A DNA stretch of 38,877 nucleotides, taken from contig NZ_JAELTP010000053.1 in NCBI RefSeq assembly GCF_016428915.1, positions 1 to 38,877 on the forward strand, written 5' to 3'. Below, piece after piece: positions 8,553-15,494 of this stretch (the first letter of the stretch is position 1; each line of letters starts with the position of its first letter). The position numbers were made by a program, and so were the translations under genes. Below the pieces are notes generated by a model. That model ran no database searches and was not told where the DNA came from. It saw only the letters and a program-made list of their open reading frames with translations. Origin of the DNA: Pandoraea sp. ASV26 (GTDB lineage Bacteria > Pseudomonadota > Gammaproteobacteria > Burkholderiales > Burkholderiaceae).

Positions 8553-9380
8553 TCATGCCGCGCGCGTCGCGTGCACGAAAAACTCCCGGTTGCCGTCCCC
8601 CCCGGCGATCGGACTGTCGAGCCACGCGGCTACCGTCAGTCCCAGCGCTTCACAGGCGGTGCGGATCTTTGTCTCCACTTGCGCATACTGCGCAGCGTCC
8701 TTTACGAGGCCGCCGCGCCCGATGTGCTCGCGCCCCACTTCGAACTGCGGCTTGACCAGCATCAGCAGGTCGCCCGTTGCGCTGAGCAGCGGCGCGAGCG
8801 CCGGCAGCACCAGCGTGAGCGAAATGAACGACACGTCCCCCACGATCAGGTCGAAGCCCGCGGCCGGGGCGGCGAGTATGCCGTCATCTGCCGCGTGATC
8901 TGCGGCATGGTGCGCCAGACGCTCATCGAGCATCTCGCGTGACAGATGCCGCGCGTTGATCCCTTCGAGCGATACGAGACGCGGCTCGCCCGCCAGACGT
9001 TGATGCAGTTGTCCGTGACCGACGTCTACGCCGACAACCCGCGCGGCACCCGCCTGCAAGAGGCAGTCGGCGAAACCGCCGGTCGACAGTCCGACGTCGA
9101 GCGCGACGCGCCCCGCAACGTCGAGCCCGGTCTGCGCCAGCGCACCGGCCAGCTTCAGCCCGCCGCGCGACACGTAGCGGTCCTCGCCGGGCAGGCCGTC
9201 GGCCGCCGCGCGCACTTCGAGGTCTTCATCGCCCGCCACGACCTGACTGGCTTTTTTCAGCGCCGTTTCGGTGCCCGCGTAATACACGCGTCCGGCATCA
9301 ATGAGACGTTGAGCGGCAGTGCGCGATGCGGCCAGCCCCCGGGAGACGAGGGCCTGATCGGCACGAAGAGCTGGCGACAT
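8553..9380 (-). CDS. tlyA: TlyA-family S4-domain RNA methyltransferase
   Basis: This is 275 aa. An N-terminal S4 RNA-binding domain (RADQALVSRGLAASRTAAQRLI, about residues 6-65) is followed by an FtsJ-like Rossmann methyltransferase: SRGGLKL, the SAM motif DVGLSTGGF (about 95-103), DVSFISL, and LVKPQFEVG. TlyA of mycobacteria makes 2'-O-methylcytidine in both rRNAs; many homologues are annotated as haemolysins, which is misleading. It consumes SAM and yields SAH, so its place beside ahcY and metF under a SAH riboswitch is coherent. It ends in an ATGA overlap with a possible metF start. Confidence 0.88.
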   Translation of the reverse strand: MSPALRADQALVSRGLAASRTAAQRLIDAGRVYYAGTETALKKASQVVAGDEDLEVRAAADGLPGEDRYVSRGGLKLAGALAQTGLDVAGRVALDVGLSTGGFADCLLQAGAARVVGVDVGHGQLHQRLAGEPRLVSLEGINARHLSREMLDERLAHHAADHAADDGILAAPAAGFDLIVGDVSFISLTLVLPALAPLLSATGDLLMLVKPQFEVGREHIGRGGLVKDAAQYAQVETKIRTACEALGLTVAAWLDSPIAGGDGNREFFVHATRAA

Positions 9381-9427
9381 GACTACGGGCTTCCTGCAAA
9401 GCGCCGTCGACGGCGATGCGTCGACGC

Positions 9428-9787
9428 TTAAACGTTAGTGGCTCGCTCGCCGCCGAACACCAGCGCCGAAAGAATCCACGAAATCAGGCTATACAGCAGC
9501 GAGCCGAAGAGCGCCGCCCAGAATCCAGAGACTTCGAAGCCCTTGACGACATGCGAAGCCAGCCAGAACAGCAAGGCGTTGATCACGAAGATGAACAACC
9601 CCAGCGAGAGGACCGTGACCGGCAGCGTCAACACGACGAGCAGCGGCCGTAAAAATGCGTTGATGAGGCCGAGCACGATCGCAACGATCAGTGCCGTCCC
9701 AATGCCCTTGAGCTGAATGCCCGACACGATGTACGGCAGGATGAGAAGCGCGATGGCATTGATGAGCCAAATCAGCAGCAGACGCAT
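9428..9787 (-). CDS. Phage holin family 4 / YvlD-like membrane protein
   Basis: This is 119 aa from ATG at 9787 (MRLLLIWLINA), with GGAG 10 bases upstream. Almost the whole protein is hydrophobic, with four predicted membrane spans and the family motifs LRPLL, LTLPVTVLSLGLF and FWLAS. These small proteins are called 'phage holin family' by similarity, but they are chromosomal and of unknown function. It sits between ahcY and tlyA-metF on the same strand, an arrangement I recall from other Burkholderiales. A longer reading to 9892 is not supported because it crosses the ahcY 3' hairpins. Confidence 0.82.
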   Translation of the reverse strand: MRLLLIWLINAIALLILPYIVSGIQLKGIGTALIVAIVLGLINAFLRPLLVVLTLPVTVLSLGLFIFVINALLFWLASHVVKGFEVSGFWAALFGSLLYSLISWILSALVFGGERATNV

Positions 9788-9807
9788 GGCAAGCTCCGAA
9801 GAACAGA

Positions 9808-9836
9808 CCGGTGCAGGATTGACGGTCCTGCACCGG
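9808..9836. terminator. Perfect 11-bp hairpin before the holin-like gene
   Basis: CCGGTGCAGGA (9808-9818) pairs perfectly with TCCTGCACCGG (9826-9836) across a 7-base loop. On the minus strand it is followed by TCTGTTCTT, a broken T run, directly ahead of the GGAG ribosome-binding site of the small membrane protein. It may be a leaky terminator or attenuator reducing transcription past ahcY. Confidence 0.5.
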
Positions 9837-9843
9837 CGGTGGC

Positions 9844-9880
9844 AAAAAGCGAACGCGGCGACAGTCAGTGCCACCGCGTT
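9844..9880 (-). terminator. Candidate intrinsic terminator of ahcY
   Basis: AACGCGG (9852-9858) pairs with CCGCGTT (9874-9880), and on the minus strand the stem is followed after three bases by TTTTT (9848-9844). The loop is 15 bases, so it is weaker than ideal. A competing stem (CGGTGGCA near 9837-9844 with TGCCACCG near 9869-9876) uses part of the same sequence, so the two folds exclude each other. Confidence 0.5.
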
Positions 9881-9947
9881 GTCGCGTCGCACGTTACCGG
9901 CACGTCGCCCCCCTCCGGGCGGTGTACCGGTTCAGCGCGGCGCAAGA

Positions 9948-11363
9948 TCAATAGCGATAGTGCGCCGGCTTGAACGGGCCGTTCTTGTCGACGCTGATGT
10001 ACTTCGCCTGATCGTCGGTCAGCACGGTCAGTTCGGCACCGATACGGCCCAGATGGAGGCGCGCGACCTTTTCGTCAAGGTGCTTCGGCAGCACGTACAC
10101 GCTGTTCTTGTACTTGGCGCCGTGAACGAACAGTTCGATCTGAGCCAGCGTCTGGTTGGTGAACGAGTTGCTCATCACGAACGACGGGTGGCCGGTGGCG
10201 CAACCGAGGTTCACGAGGCGGCCTTCTGCCAGCAGAATGATGCGCTTGCCGTCCGGGAAGATGATGTGATCGACCTGCGGCTTGATGTTTTCCCACTGGT
10301 ACTTGCGGGTCGACGCCACGTTGATTTCCGAGTCGAAGTGACCGATGTTGCACACGATGGCCTGATGCTTCATGGCGACCATGTGGTCGTGGTCGATCAC
10401 GTGCAAGTTACCCGTAGCCGTCACGAAGATGTCGGCCTTGTCGGCGGCGTATTCCATCGTCACCACGCGGTAGCCTTCCATGGCGGCCTGCAAGGCGCAG
10501 ATCGGGTCGATTTCCGTGACCCACACCGTGGCGCCCAGACCGCGCAGGCTTTGTGCGCAGCCCTTGCCCACGTCACCGTAACCCGCCACAACGGCGATCT
10601 TGCCGGCGATCATCACGTCGGTCGCGCGCTTGATACCGTCGACCAGCGACTCACGGCAGCCGTACAGGTTGTCGAACTTCGACTTGGTGACCGAGTCGTT
10701 CACGTTGATGGCCGGGAACGGCAGCGTGCCGTCCTTTTCCATCTGATACAGACGGTGCACGCCCGTGGTGGTCTCTTCCGTCACGCCCTTGATGTGCGAC
10801 AGGCGCTTGCTGTACCAATGCGGATCGATTTCGATGTGACGCTTGATGGCGGCGTACAGCGCGACTTCTTCTTCGTTGGTCGGGTTGGCCACGACCGACA
10901 GGTCCTTCTCGGCCTTGCTGCCCAGAATCAGCAGCAGCGTGGCGTCGCCGCCATCGTCGAGGATCATGTTGGCGAACTCGCCGTTCGGCCATTCGAAGAT
11001 GCGGTGGCTGTATTCCCAGTATTCGTCGAGCGTTTCGCCCTTGTAGGCGAACACGGGGATGCCGGCAGCAGCAATGGCCGCGGCGGCGTGGTCTTGCGTC
11101 GAGAAGATGTTGCACGAGGCCCAGCGCACTTCGGCGCCCAGCGCCGTGAGCGTTTCGATGAGCACACCCGTCTGGATGGTCATGTGCAGCGAGCCGGCGA
11201 TGCGCGCGCCCTTGAGCGGCTGGCTCGCCTTGAACTCGGCACGCGTGGCCATCAGACCCGGCATTTCGCTCTCGGCGATGGTCAGTTCCTTACGGCCCCA
11301 GGCAGCGAGATTGATATCGGCAACGTGGAAATCGGAGAATTTTGAGTCGACTACGGCGTTCAT
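9948..11363 (-). CDS. ahcY: Adenosylhomocysteinase (SAH hydrolase)
   Basis: This is 471 aa. It hydrolyses S-adenosylhomocysteine to homocysteine and adenosine using bound NAD. Features: the N-terminal [23 protein letters not shown] block, HMTIQT, the active-site Cys block with NCGC-like WASCN, DDGGDAT, the NAD-binding GYGDVGKG Rossmann motif near the middle, HFDSEI, and the C-terminal KPAHYRY tail. The ATG at 11363 has AGGAGG 7 bases upstream. Open reading continues to 11507, but that extension lies inside the riboswitch and encodes no known sequence, so it is rejected. The family insert of about 40 residues seen in bacterial enzymes accounts for the length. Confidence 0.97.
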   Translation of the reverse strand: MNAVVDSKFSDFHVADINLAAWGRKELTIAESEMPGLMATRAEFKASQPLKGARIAGSLHMTIQTGVLIETLTALGAEVRWASCNIFSTQDHAAAAIAAAGIPVFAYKGETLDEYWEYSHRIFEWPNGEFANMILDDGGDATLLLILGSKAEKDLSVVANPTNEEEVALYAAIKRHIEIDPHWYSKRLSHIKGVTEETTTGVHRLYQMEKDGTLPFPAINVNDSVTKSKFDNLYGCRESLVDGIKRATDVMIAGKIAVVAGYGDVGKGCAQSLRGLGATVWVTEIDPICALQAAMEGYRVVTMEYAADKADIFVTATGNLHVIDHDHMVAMKHQAIVCNIGHFDSEINVASTRKYQWENIKPQVDHIIFPDGKRIILLAEGRLVNLGCATGHPSFVMSNSFTNQTLAQIELFVHGAKYKNSVYVLPKHLDEKVARLHLGRIGAELTVLTDDQAKYISVDKNGPFKPAHYRY

Positions 11364-11397
11364 CACGCCTCCTTTCTCTAAATAAAGACTAGATAGT

Positions 11398-11519
11398 GGG
11401 ACGTGAGCGCCGTTCTTGAAGCTCACGCCATGCTGTCCGGGGGAAACCGGCGGCCGGCGCGGCCAATAGGAAGGATCTTGAGCCTGGCAGCACGGTGGCT
11501 GTCGCAACGCTCCTCAAGA
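11398..11519 (-). ncRNA. SAH riboswitch in the ahcY leader
   Basis: On the minus strand the leader begins GTCTTGAGGAGCGTTGCGAC, with GCCAGGCTCAAG downstream and AACGGCGCTCACG near its end, the conserved blocks of the SAH (ahcY-motif) riboswitch. P1 is TCTTGAG (11519-11513) paired with CTCAAGA (11482-11476). The GAGCG of the 5' block can pair with CGCTC (near 11403-11408) to form the pseudoknot. About 60 bases lie between P1 and the pseudoknot strand, in the variable insertion. In this class, SAH binding turns expression on, so ahcY would be induced when SAH accumulates. The AGGAGG ribosome-binding site follows within 35 bases of the aptamer, so control could be at translation or by termination. 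Confidence 0.92.
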
Positions 11520-11526
11520 CCCCGGC

Positions 11527-11532
11527 ATTGTA
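11527..11532 (-). promoter_or_regulatory. ahcY promoter -10 element
   Basis: TACAAT (11532-11527, minus strand) is preceded by TGC and places the transcription start near 11520, exactly where the riboswitch P1 begins. No good -35 is present at 17 bases, though TTGCCC occurs 21 bases upstream. The agreement between -10 position and aptamer edge is the main support. The remainder of the 311-base gap (11533-11674) shows only a short GGGC-TGTT-GCCC stem. Confidence 0.6.
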
Positions 11533-11674
11533 GCAAAACTGATGCGCGGCGTCGGGCAACAGCCCGGCCTGAAGGGTTATTTTTTGCGAGGAAGATGACA
11601 GCCGTAAGACTCGAAGGCAGCGGCGCGTCAGACTCGCCACCGTCGGCGCGTCACGACGTCATGCTGTCATGCCG

Positions 11675-12358
11675 TCAGATAGGCAGATGCGCGAGCAACG
11701 GCGCGGCGAACACCATCAGAATCCCGTTGATCATCATCACGAGACTGGCCACCACCCCCTCTTCGCTACCGATCTGGCGCGCCTTGGCGGTACCGAAGCC
11801 GTGAGCGCCTGCGCCGAACGGTGCACCGCGCGCCATGCGAGTGCGCAGCGGCAGCCACGAGAGCAACGCCTCGCCGAGCAGCATGCCGATGAACCCGGTG
11901 ATGATGACGAAGAGTCCCACCAGATCGCGCGAACCGCCAACCTTGTCGGATACGACCAGCGCAAACGGCGTCGAGATCGAGCGGGCCAGCAGGCTGCGCG
12001 CCATCTCGGGCGGCAATTCGAACAGACGGGCGAGCACGAACGAACTGCTCACGGCCACGATCATCGCGACCAGCACCCCGACAATCAATGCAAACGCGTG
12101 ACGGCGAATAATGTCGCGGTGCTCGTAGATCGGCACCGCGAACGCGATCGTCGTGGGCCCGAGCAGCCAGACGAGCCAGCGCGAGTCGGAGATGTAAGTG
12201 GCGTAGGAAATGTCGCCGCCGACCATCACGGCGATGAGCAGGATCGGCGCGAGAATCGCCGGGCCGAGCCATACCTTGCCGAAACGCGCGTAAAGACGCT
12301 TCGACACGTAATAGAACACGATCGTGAGAACAAGCAGCAGGAGCGCCGTATGATTCAT
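11675..12358 (-). CDS. lrgB: LrgB/CidB family membrane protein
   Basis: This is 227 aa from ATG at 12358 (MNHTALLLL). A TTG further up at 12379 is possible but adds only seven residues. Six or seven hydrophobic segments fill the protein. The conserved LrgB block LLARSISTPFALVVSDKVGG (about residue 130-150) and the C-terminal GAHGFGTAKAR ... GVVASLVMMINGI are present. LrgB/CidB act with a LrgA/CidA holin-like partner; in Staphylococcus they affect murein hydrolase activity and lysis, in plants the homologue exports glycolate, and in several bacteria the pair moves pyruvate. Here it follows its partner by 69 bases and is under a divergent LysR regulator. Confidence 0.9.
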   Translation of the reverse strand: MNHTALLLLVLTIVFYYVSKRLYARFGKVWLGPAILAPILLIAVMVGGDISYATYISDSRWLVWLLGPTTIAFAVPIYEHRDIIRRHAFALIVGVLVAMIVAVSSSFVLARLFELPPEMARSLLARSISTPFALVVSDKVGGSRDLVGLFVIITGFIGMLLGEALLSWLPLRTRMARGAPFGAGAHGFGTAKARQIGSEEGVVASLVMMINGILMVFAAPLLAHLPI

Positions 12359-12427
12359 GGCAAGACCCGGCAAGCGCAATGAAGCGTGGTGAGGGTGACG
12401 ACCGGCTCGCGCAAACTCAGCGAGCCA

Positions 12428-12883
12428 TCAGCGAGCATCGTGCGCATGGGCGCGGCGAGCCGGAATGCGAACGAGGGCGCGCTTCATATGACGTTCTGCA
12501 CGGCAGGCCAGATCGACCGCCAGCGCCGTCGACACCATCACGAGCACCGTGCCCACGCCGATCACGGCGAGCAGTTGCAGGCCCTCGTGGCGCAGCAGGT
12601 CGGTGTATTCCATGACGGCCGCGACCATCGGCACGAAGAAAAGGAGCATCTCGGCCAGAAACCAGTCGGCACCGCGCTTGATCTTCTCCATCTTCAGCAC
12701 GCCGCTCATGAGCAACGCCACCACGGTGAGCAGACCCAGCACGCCGCCCGGCAGCGGCAAATGAAAATGACGCGATGCAGCATCGGCCACCAGATAGATA
12801 CCGGTGAGCAGCCCGATCTGCCAAACCACGTCGAGAACGCGCTTGCTGCGGCTATACAGACGGCTGGCAATCATCTTGGTCAT
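12428..12883 (-). CDS. lrgA: CidA/LrgA family holin-like protein
   Basis: This is 151 aa starting MTKMIAS at 12883. Four hydrophobic segments, with the family signature LPLPGGVLGLLTVVALL in span 2 and the charged stretch KMEKIKRGADWFLAEMLLFFVPMVAAVMEY around span 3. The C-terminus has an unusual basic, His/Arg-rich tail (RIPARRAHAHDAR), longer than in most homologues. It is the small partner of the LrgB-type protein that follows. The upstream 196-base divergent region contains overlapping palindromes suited to a LysR regulator. Confidence 0.9.
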   Translation of the reverse strand: MTKMIASRLYSRSKRVLDVVWQIGLLTGIYLVADAASRHFHLPLPGGVLGLLTVVALLMSGVLKMEKIKRGADWFLAEMLLFFVPMVAAVMEYTDLLRHEGLQLLAVIGVGTVLVMVSTALAVDLACRAERHMKRALVRIPARRAHAHDAR

Positions 12884-12955
12884 GGCGGGCTCCCGGGTTT
12901 GACAACAACATGAAGGGGAGTATAGGAAGCACCGCAACATAAATATAATGAATTA

Positions 12956-12984
12956 GAATCATTGAATTGATTCCAAATTGGAAT
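12956..12984. promoter_or_regulatory. Overlapping LysR-type binding sites
   Basis: Two inverted repeats overlap in the AT-rich divergent region. GAATCA (12956-12961) and TGATTC (12968-12973) flank TTGAAT. ATTCCAA (12970-12976) and TTGGAAT (12978-12984) flank a single A, and this contains the T-N11-A spacing of LysR-type boxes. Lying between lrgA and the LysR gene, they probably serve activation of lrgAB and autoregulation. Confidence 0.55.
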
Positions 12985-13079
12985 AATTTAAGTATTAACC
13001 CTAATAGTGCATGAAAAAGCCTTACGGGACGGGGCTTTCCCCGAAATAGCACCAAACCGGTGCGCAAGAGAGAACCAAA

Positions 13080-14024
13080 ATGGAACTGCGTGCATTGCGA
13101 GGATTTGTGGAAGTTGTGCGACAGCAGAGCTTCACGGCGGCGGCCGAAGCGCTGTTCGTCACGCAACCGACCGTGAGCAAGATGGTCAAGGCGCTGGAAG
13201 ACGAACTGGGCACGCCGCTGATGTTGCGCGAGGAGCGCGGCATGGGGCGCCGGCTTCAGTTGACCGATGCGGGACGCGTCGTCTTCGAGCGCGGGCAGGA
13301 CGTGCTCGCCGCGTACGCCCGGTTGCAGCAGGAGCTGGCCGATCTCGAGACGGTCGCACGCGGCGAGTTGTCGATCGGCATTCCACCGCTCGGCGGCGAT
13401 CTGTTCATTCCGGTGATCGGCGCGTTCCATCAGCACTATCCGGATATCGAGATGAAGCTCTTCGAGACCGGCTCGCGCGCCATCGAGCAGGCGCTGCTGG
13501 CTGGCGATATCGAGCTGGGCGCGGTACTGCTGCCGGTCGACCCCACGATTCTGGACGTGCTGCCGGTGTGCCATTACCAACTGCGCCTGATCGCACCGCG
13601 CGATTCGCGCTGGGAGGGACGCGCCTCCGTCGGCCTCGCCGAATTGCGCGATGAGCCGTTCGTCTTTTACGGCGAAGGGTTCGCGCTGTCCGAGTTGGTG
13701 ATTGCCGCGTGCCGCCGCGCGGGCTTCACGCCCAAAATCGCGGGACGCTCCAGCCAGTGGGACTTCATCGCATCGATGGTGGACAACGGCGTCGGCATCG
13801 CCCTGCTGCCCGAGCCCTTCTGCGCGCGGCTCGATCCGAAGCGCTTCGTGATGACGGATGTGCGCGACCCGGCGATCCCGTGGGATCTGGCGATGGCGTG
13901 GCGACGCGATTCGTACCTGTCGCACGCGGCCCGACGCTGGCTCGCACTGGCACGCGACATCCTCGGACCGGGCGGCGACGGCGATGCTCAGGCAGCCATC
14001 GCTGGCGGCGCCCGCCGGACCTGA
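13080..14024 (+). CDS. LysR family regulator of the lrgAB operon
   Basis: This is 314 aa. The N-terminal winged helix-turn-helix (MELRALRGFVEVVRQQ ... AAEALFVTQPTVSKMVKALEDELGTPL, residues 1-60) is followed by a LysR substrate-binding domain (about 90-290) with the GIPPLGG start and the DNGVGIALLPE block. Divergent placement next to lrgAB matches CidR, which in Bacillus and Staphylococcus responds to acetate/pyruvate metabolism. GAGAG lies upstream of the ATG. The stop codon sits in the first unit of a 12-bp tandem repeat. Confidence 0.88.
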   Translation: MELRALRGFVEVVRQQSFTAAAEALFVTQPTVSKMVKALEDELGTPLMLREERGMGRRLQLTDAGRVVFERGQDVLAAYARLQQELADLETVARGELSIGIPPLGGDLFIPVIGAFHQHYPDIEMKLFETGSRAIEQALLAGDIELGAVLLPVDPTILDVLPVCHYQLRLIAPRDSRWEGRASVGLAELRDEPFVFYGEGFALSELVIAACRRAGFTPKIAGRSSQWDFIASMVDNGVGIALLPEPFCARLDPKRFVMTDVRDPAIPWDLAMAWRRDSYLSHAARRWLALARDILGPGGDGDAQAAIAGGARRT

Positions 14025-14080
14025 TTCCGAAACTGATTCCGAAACTGATTCCGAACGTGATTCCCGACGTGGCGCCAGAC
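14021..14080 (+). repeat. 12-bp tandem repeat over the LysR gene stop codon
   Basis: CTGATTCCGAAA occurs at 14021 and 14033, followed by CTGATTCCGAAC (14045), GTGATTCCCGAC (14057) and the decayed GTGGCGCCAGAC (14069). The TGA stop of the LysR gene is in the first unit, and because each of the first four units repeats TGA in the same frame, copy-number changes do not alter the protein end. Confidence 0.85.
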
Positions 14081-14157
14081 GTGACACCCCCGACGGGCGA
14101 GTGACAGGCAAGTGACAAGCGCTGCGGCTTGGCCCGAACCGGCCGGGCCCGCATCGC

Positions 14158-14186
14158 CCGACACCTCATCGCGATTGCGGTATCCT
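14158..14186 (+). promoter_or_regulatory. Possible promoter of xth
   Basis: CCGACA (14158-14163), 17 bases, TATCCT (14181-14186). This lies 50 bases before the exonuclease III ATG. It is a moderate match only. Confidence 0.35.
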
Positions 14187-14235
14187 TGCCGCTGACATTT
14201 TCCCCATGCCGCGTGAGCGCGGCGCATCGACACTC

Positions 14236-15009
14236 ATGCGCATCATTACCGCGAATCTGAACGGCGTGCGATCGGCCGCCAAGAAGGGCTTTTTCGAGTG
14301 GTTCGGCAATCAGGACGCCGACATCCTCTGTGTGCAGGAGATCAAGGCGCAGTTGCCTGACATGACGCCGGACTTTCTCAAGCCGCACGACTACCAGGGC
14401 TATTTCCACTACGCAGAGAAGAAGGGTTACAGCGGCGCCGGTGTGTACGTGCGACGCGAGCCCGACGACATCGTCATCGGCTGGAACAACGCCGAGTTCG
14501 ACGCCGAAGGGCGGTACGTCGAAGTGCGCTACGGCAACCTGTCGGTGATCTCCGTGTACATCCCGTCGGGATCGAGCAGCGAGGAACGTCAGGCCGCCAA
14601 ATTCCGCTTCATGGCCGACTTCATGCCGCACCTGTTGGCGCTCAAGGCGGCAGGACGCGAGGTGATCCTGTGCGGCGACGTGAACATCGCGCACAAGGAA
14701 ATCGACATCAAGAACTGGAAGGGCAATCTGAAGAACTCGGGCTTCCTGCCCGAAGAGCGCGCCTGGCTCACGCAGTTGTTCGACGAGCACGGCTATGTCG
14801 ACGTCTTCCGCACGCTCGATCCGCGTGCCGATCAGTACACGTGGTGGAGCAATCGCGGACAGGCTTACGCGAAGAACGTCGGCTGGCGCATCGACTATCA
14901 GATCGCCACGCCGGGTATCGCGGGCAAGGCCAAGGCCACGTCGATATTCCGCGACATCAAGTTCAGCGATCACGCGCCGCTCACGGTCGACTACGACCAC
15001 GCGCTATAA
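14236..15009 (+). CDS. xth: Exodeoxyribonuclease III (AP endonuclease)
   Basis: This is 257 aa from ATG at 14236 (MRIITANLNGVRS). It belongs to the exonuclease-endonuclease-phosphatase fold. Catalytic features: N7 in ITANLNG, the metal-binding E35 in VQEIKAQ, the GDVNIAHKEID block with the catalytic Asp/Asn, the DYQIATP block and the C-terminal SDHAPL His. It cleaves DNA 5' of abasic sites in base excision repair and digests 3' ends. A longer start at 14206 adds ten residues upstream of the conserved N-terminus and is rejected. Confidence 0.96.
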   Translation: MRIITANLNGVRSAAKKGFFEWFGNQDADILCVQEIKAQLPDMTPDFLKPHDYQGYFHYAEKKGYSGAGVYVRREPDDIVIGWNNAEFDAEGRYVEVRYGNLSVISVYIPSGSSSEERQAAKFRFMADFMPHLLALKAAGREVILCGDVNIAHKEIDIKNWKGNLKNSGFLPEERAWLTQLFDEHGYVDVFRTLDPRADQYTWWSNRGQAYAKNVGWRIDYQIATPGIAGKAKATSIFRDIKFSDHAPLTVDYDHAL

Positions 15010-15017
15010 CGGATGGC

Positions 15018-15422
15018 ATGATAAAAACGCTTCTGTTCTGCACCAGCTACATGAAGGATGCGAATGCCTGGCAGAAGCGATATCGACGCTGGCTCGACTA
15101 CTACCTGGATGGGCCGATCAACGCCGACAAGATCCTCATGATCGACGACGGCTCGCCCCATCTGCCGCCTGCCGCGACGATCTCAACCGTGTCGGCCGAC
15201 AGCGACATCGCGGAACGTCTGCTGCCCTTCACATCGGTGAATCGGCAATTCAAGGGTGATCGGTACAGCGAATTCAAGCGCAACCGCGGCATCTTCCGTT
15301 CGAGAAAATTCAACCGGCTCCCGATCTTCCCACTGGACTTCTTCCGGGAGCCGATTCCGCATGACGCGGACTTCGCCACGCAGGTTGTCCCGCGCCAGAA
15401 GGTCGCGTTCCGCGGCGCCTGA
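15018..15422 (+). CDS. Hypothetical protein, possible truncated glycosyltransferase-like gene
   Basis: This is 134 aa from ATG at 15018, eight bases after xth. The first half (MIKTLLFCTSYMKDANAWQK ... DKILMIDDGSPHLP) resembles the start of a family of small sugar-transferase-like proteins, with a DDGS motif typical of GT-A nucleotide-sugar binding. The second half (from about residue 70) is basic, lacks any of the expected downstream acceptor or catalytic blocks, and looks unlike it. It may be a remnant after a deletion, or an unrelated small protein. There is no clear ribosome-binding site apart from GGATGG. Confidence 0.45.
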   Translation: MIKTLLFCTSYMKDANAWQKRYRRWLDYYLDGPINADKILMIDDGSPHLPPAATISTVSADSDIAERLLPFTSVNRQFKGDRYSEFKRNRGIFRSRKFNRLPIFPLDFFREPIPHDADFATQVVPRQKVAFRGA

Positions 15423-15466
15423 GTCATCCCCCATACCGCATGCCGCATGCCGCGAGGCTGCACGTC

Positions 15467-15487
15467 CGGGACGGCAAGCCCGTCCCG
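15467..15487. terminator. Hairpin between convergent genes
   Basis: CGGGACGG (15467-15474) pairs with CCGTCCCG (15480-15487) around a 5-base loop, between the converging hypothetical gene and ampG. No T run follows on either strand, so any termination would not be of the classical intrinsic type. Confidence 0.35.
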
Positions 15488-15494
15488 TCACCGA

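Noticed and set aside
9428..9787. Prophage holin as evidence for a prophage
   Set aside because: No other phage gene is present; this small family is chromosomal in many bacteria.
11364..11507. N-terminal extension of ahcY
   Set aside because: It crosses the SAH riboswitch, encodes no family sequence, and a strong AGGAGG precedes the ATG at 11363.
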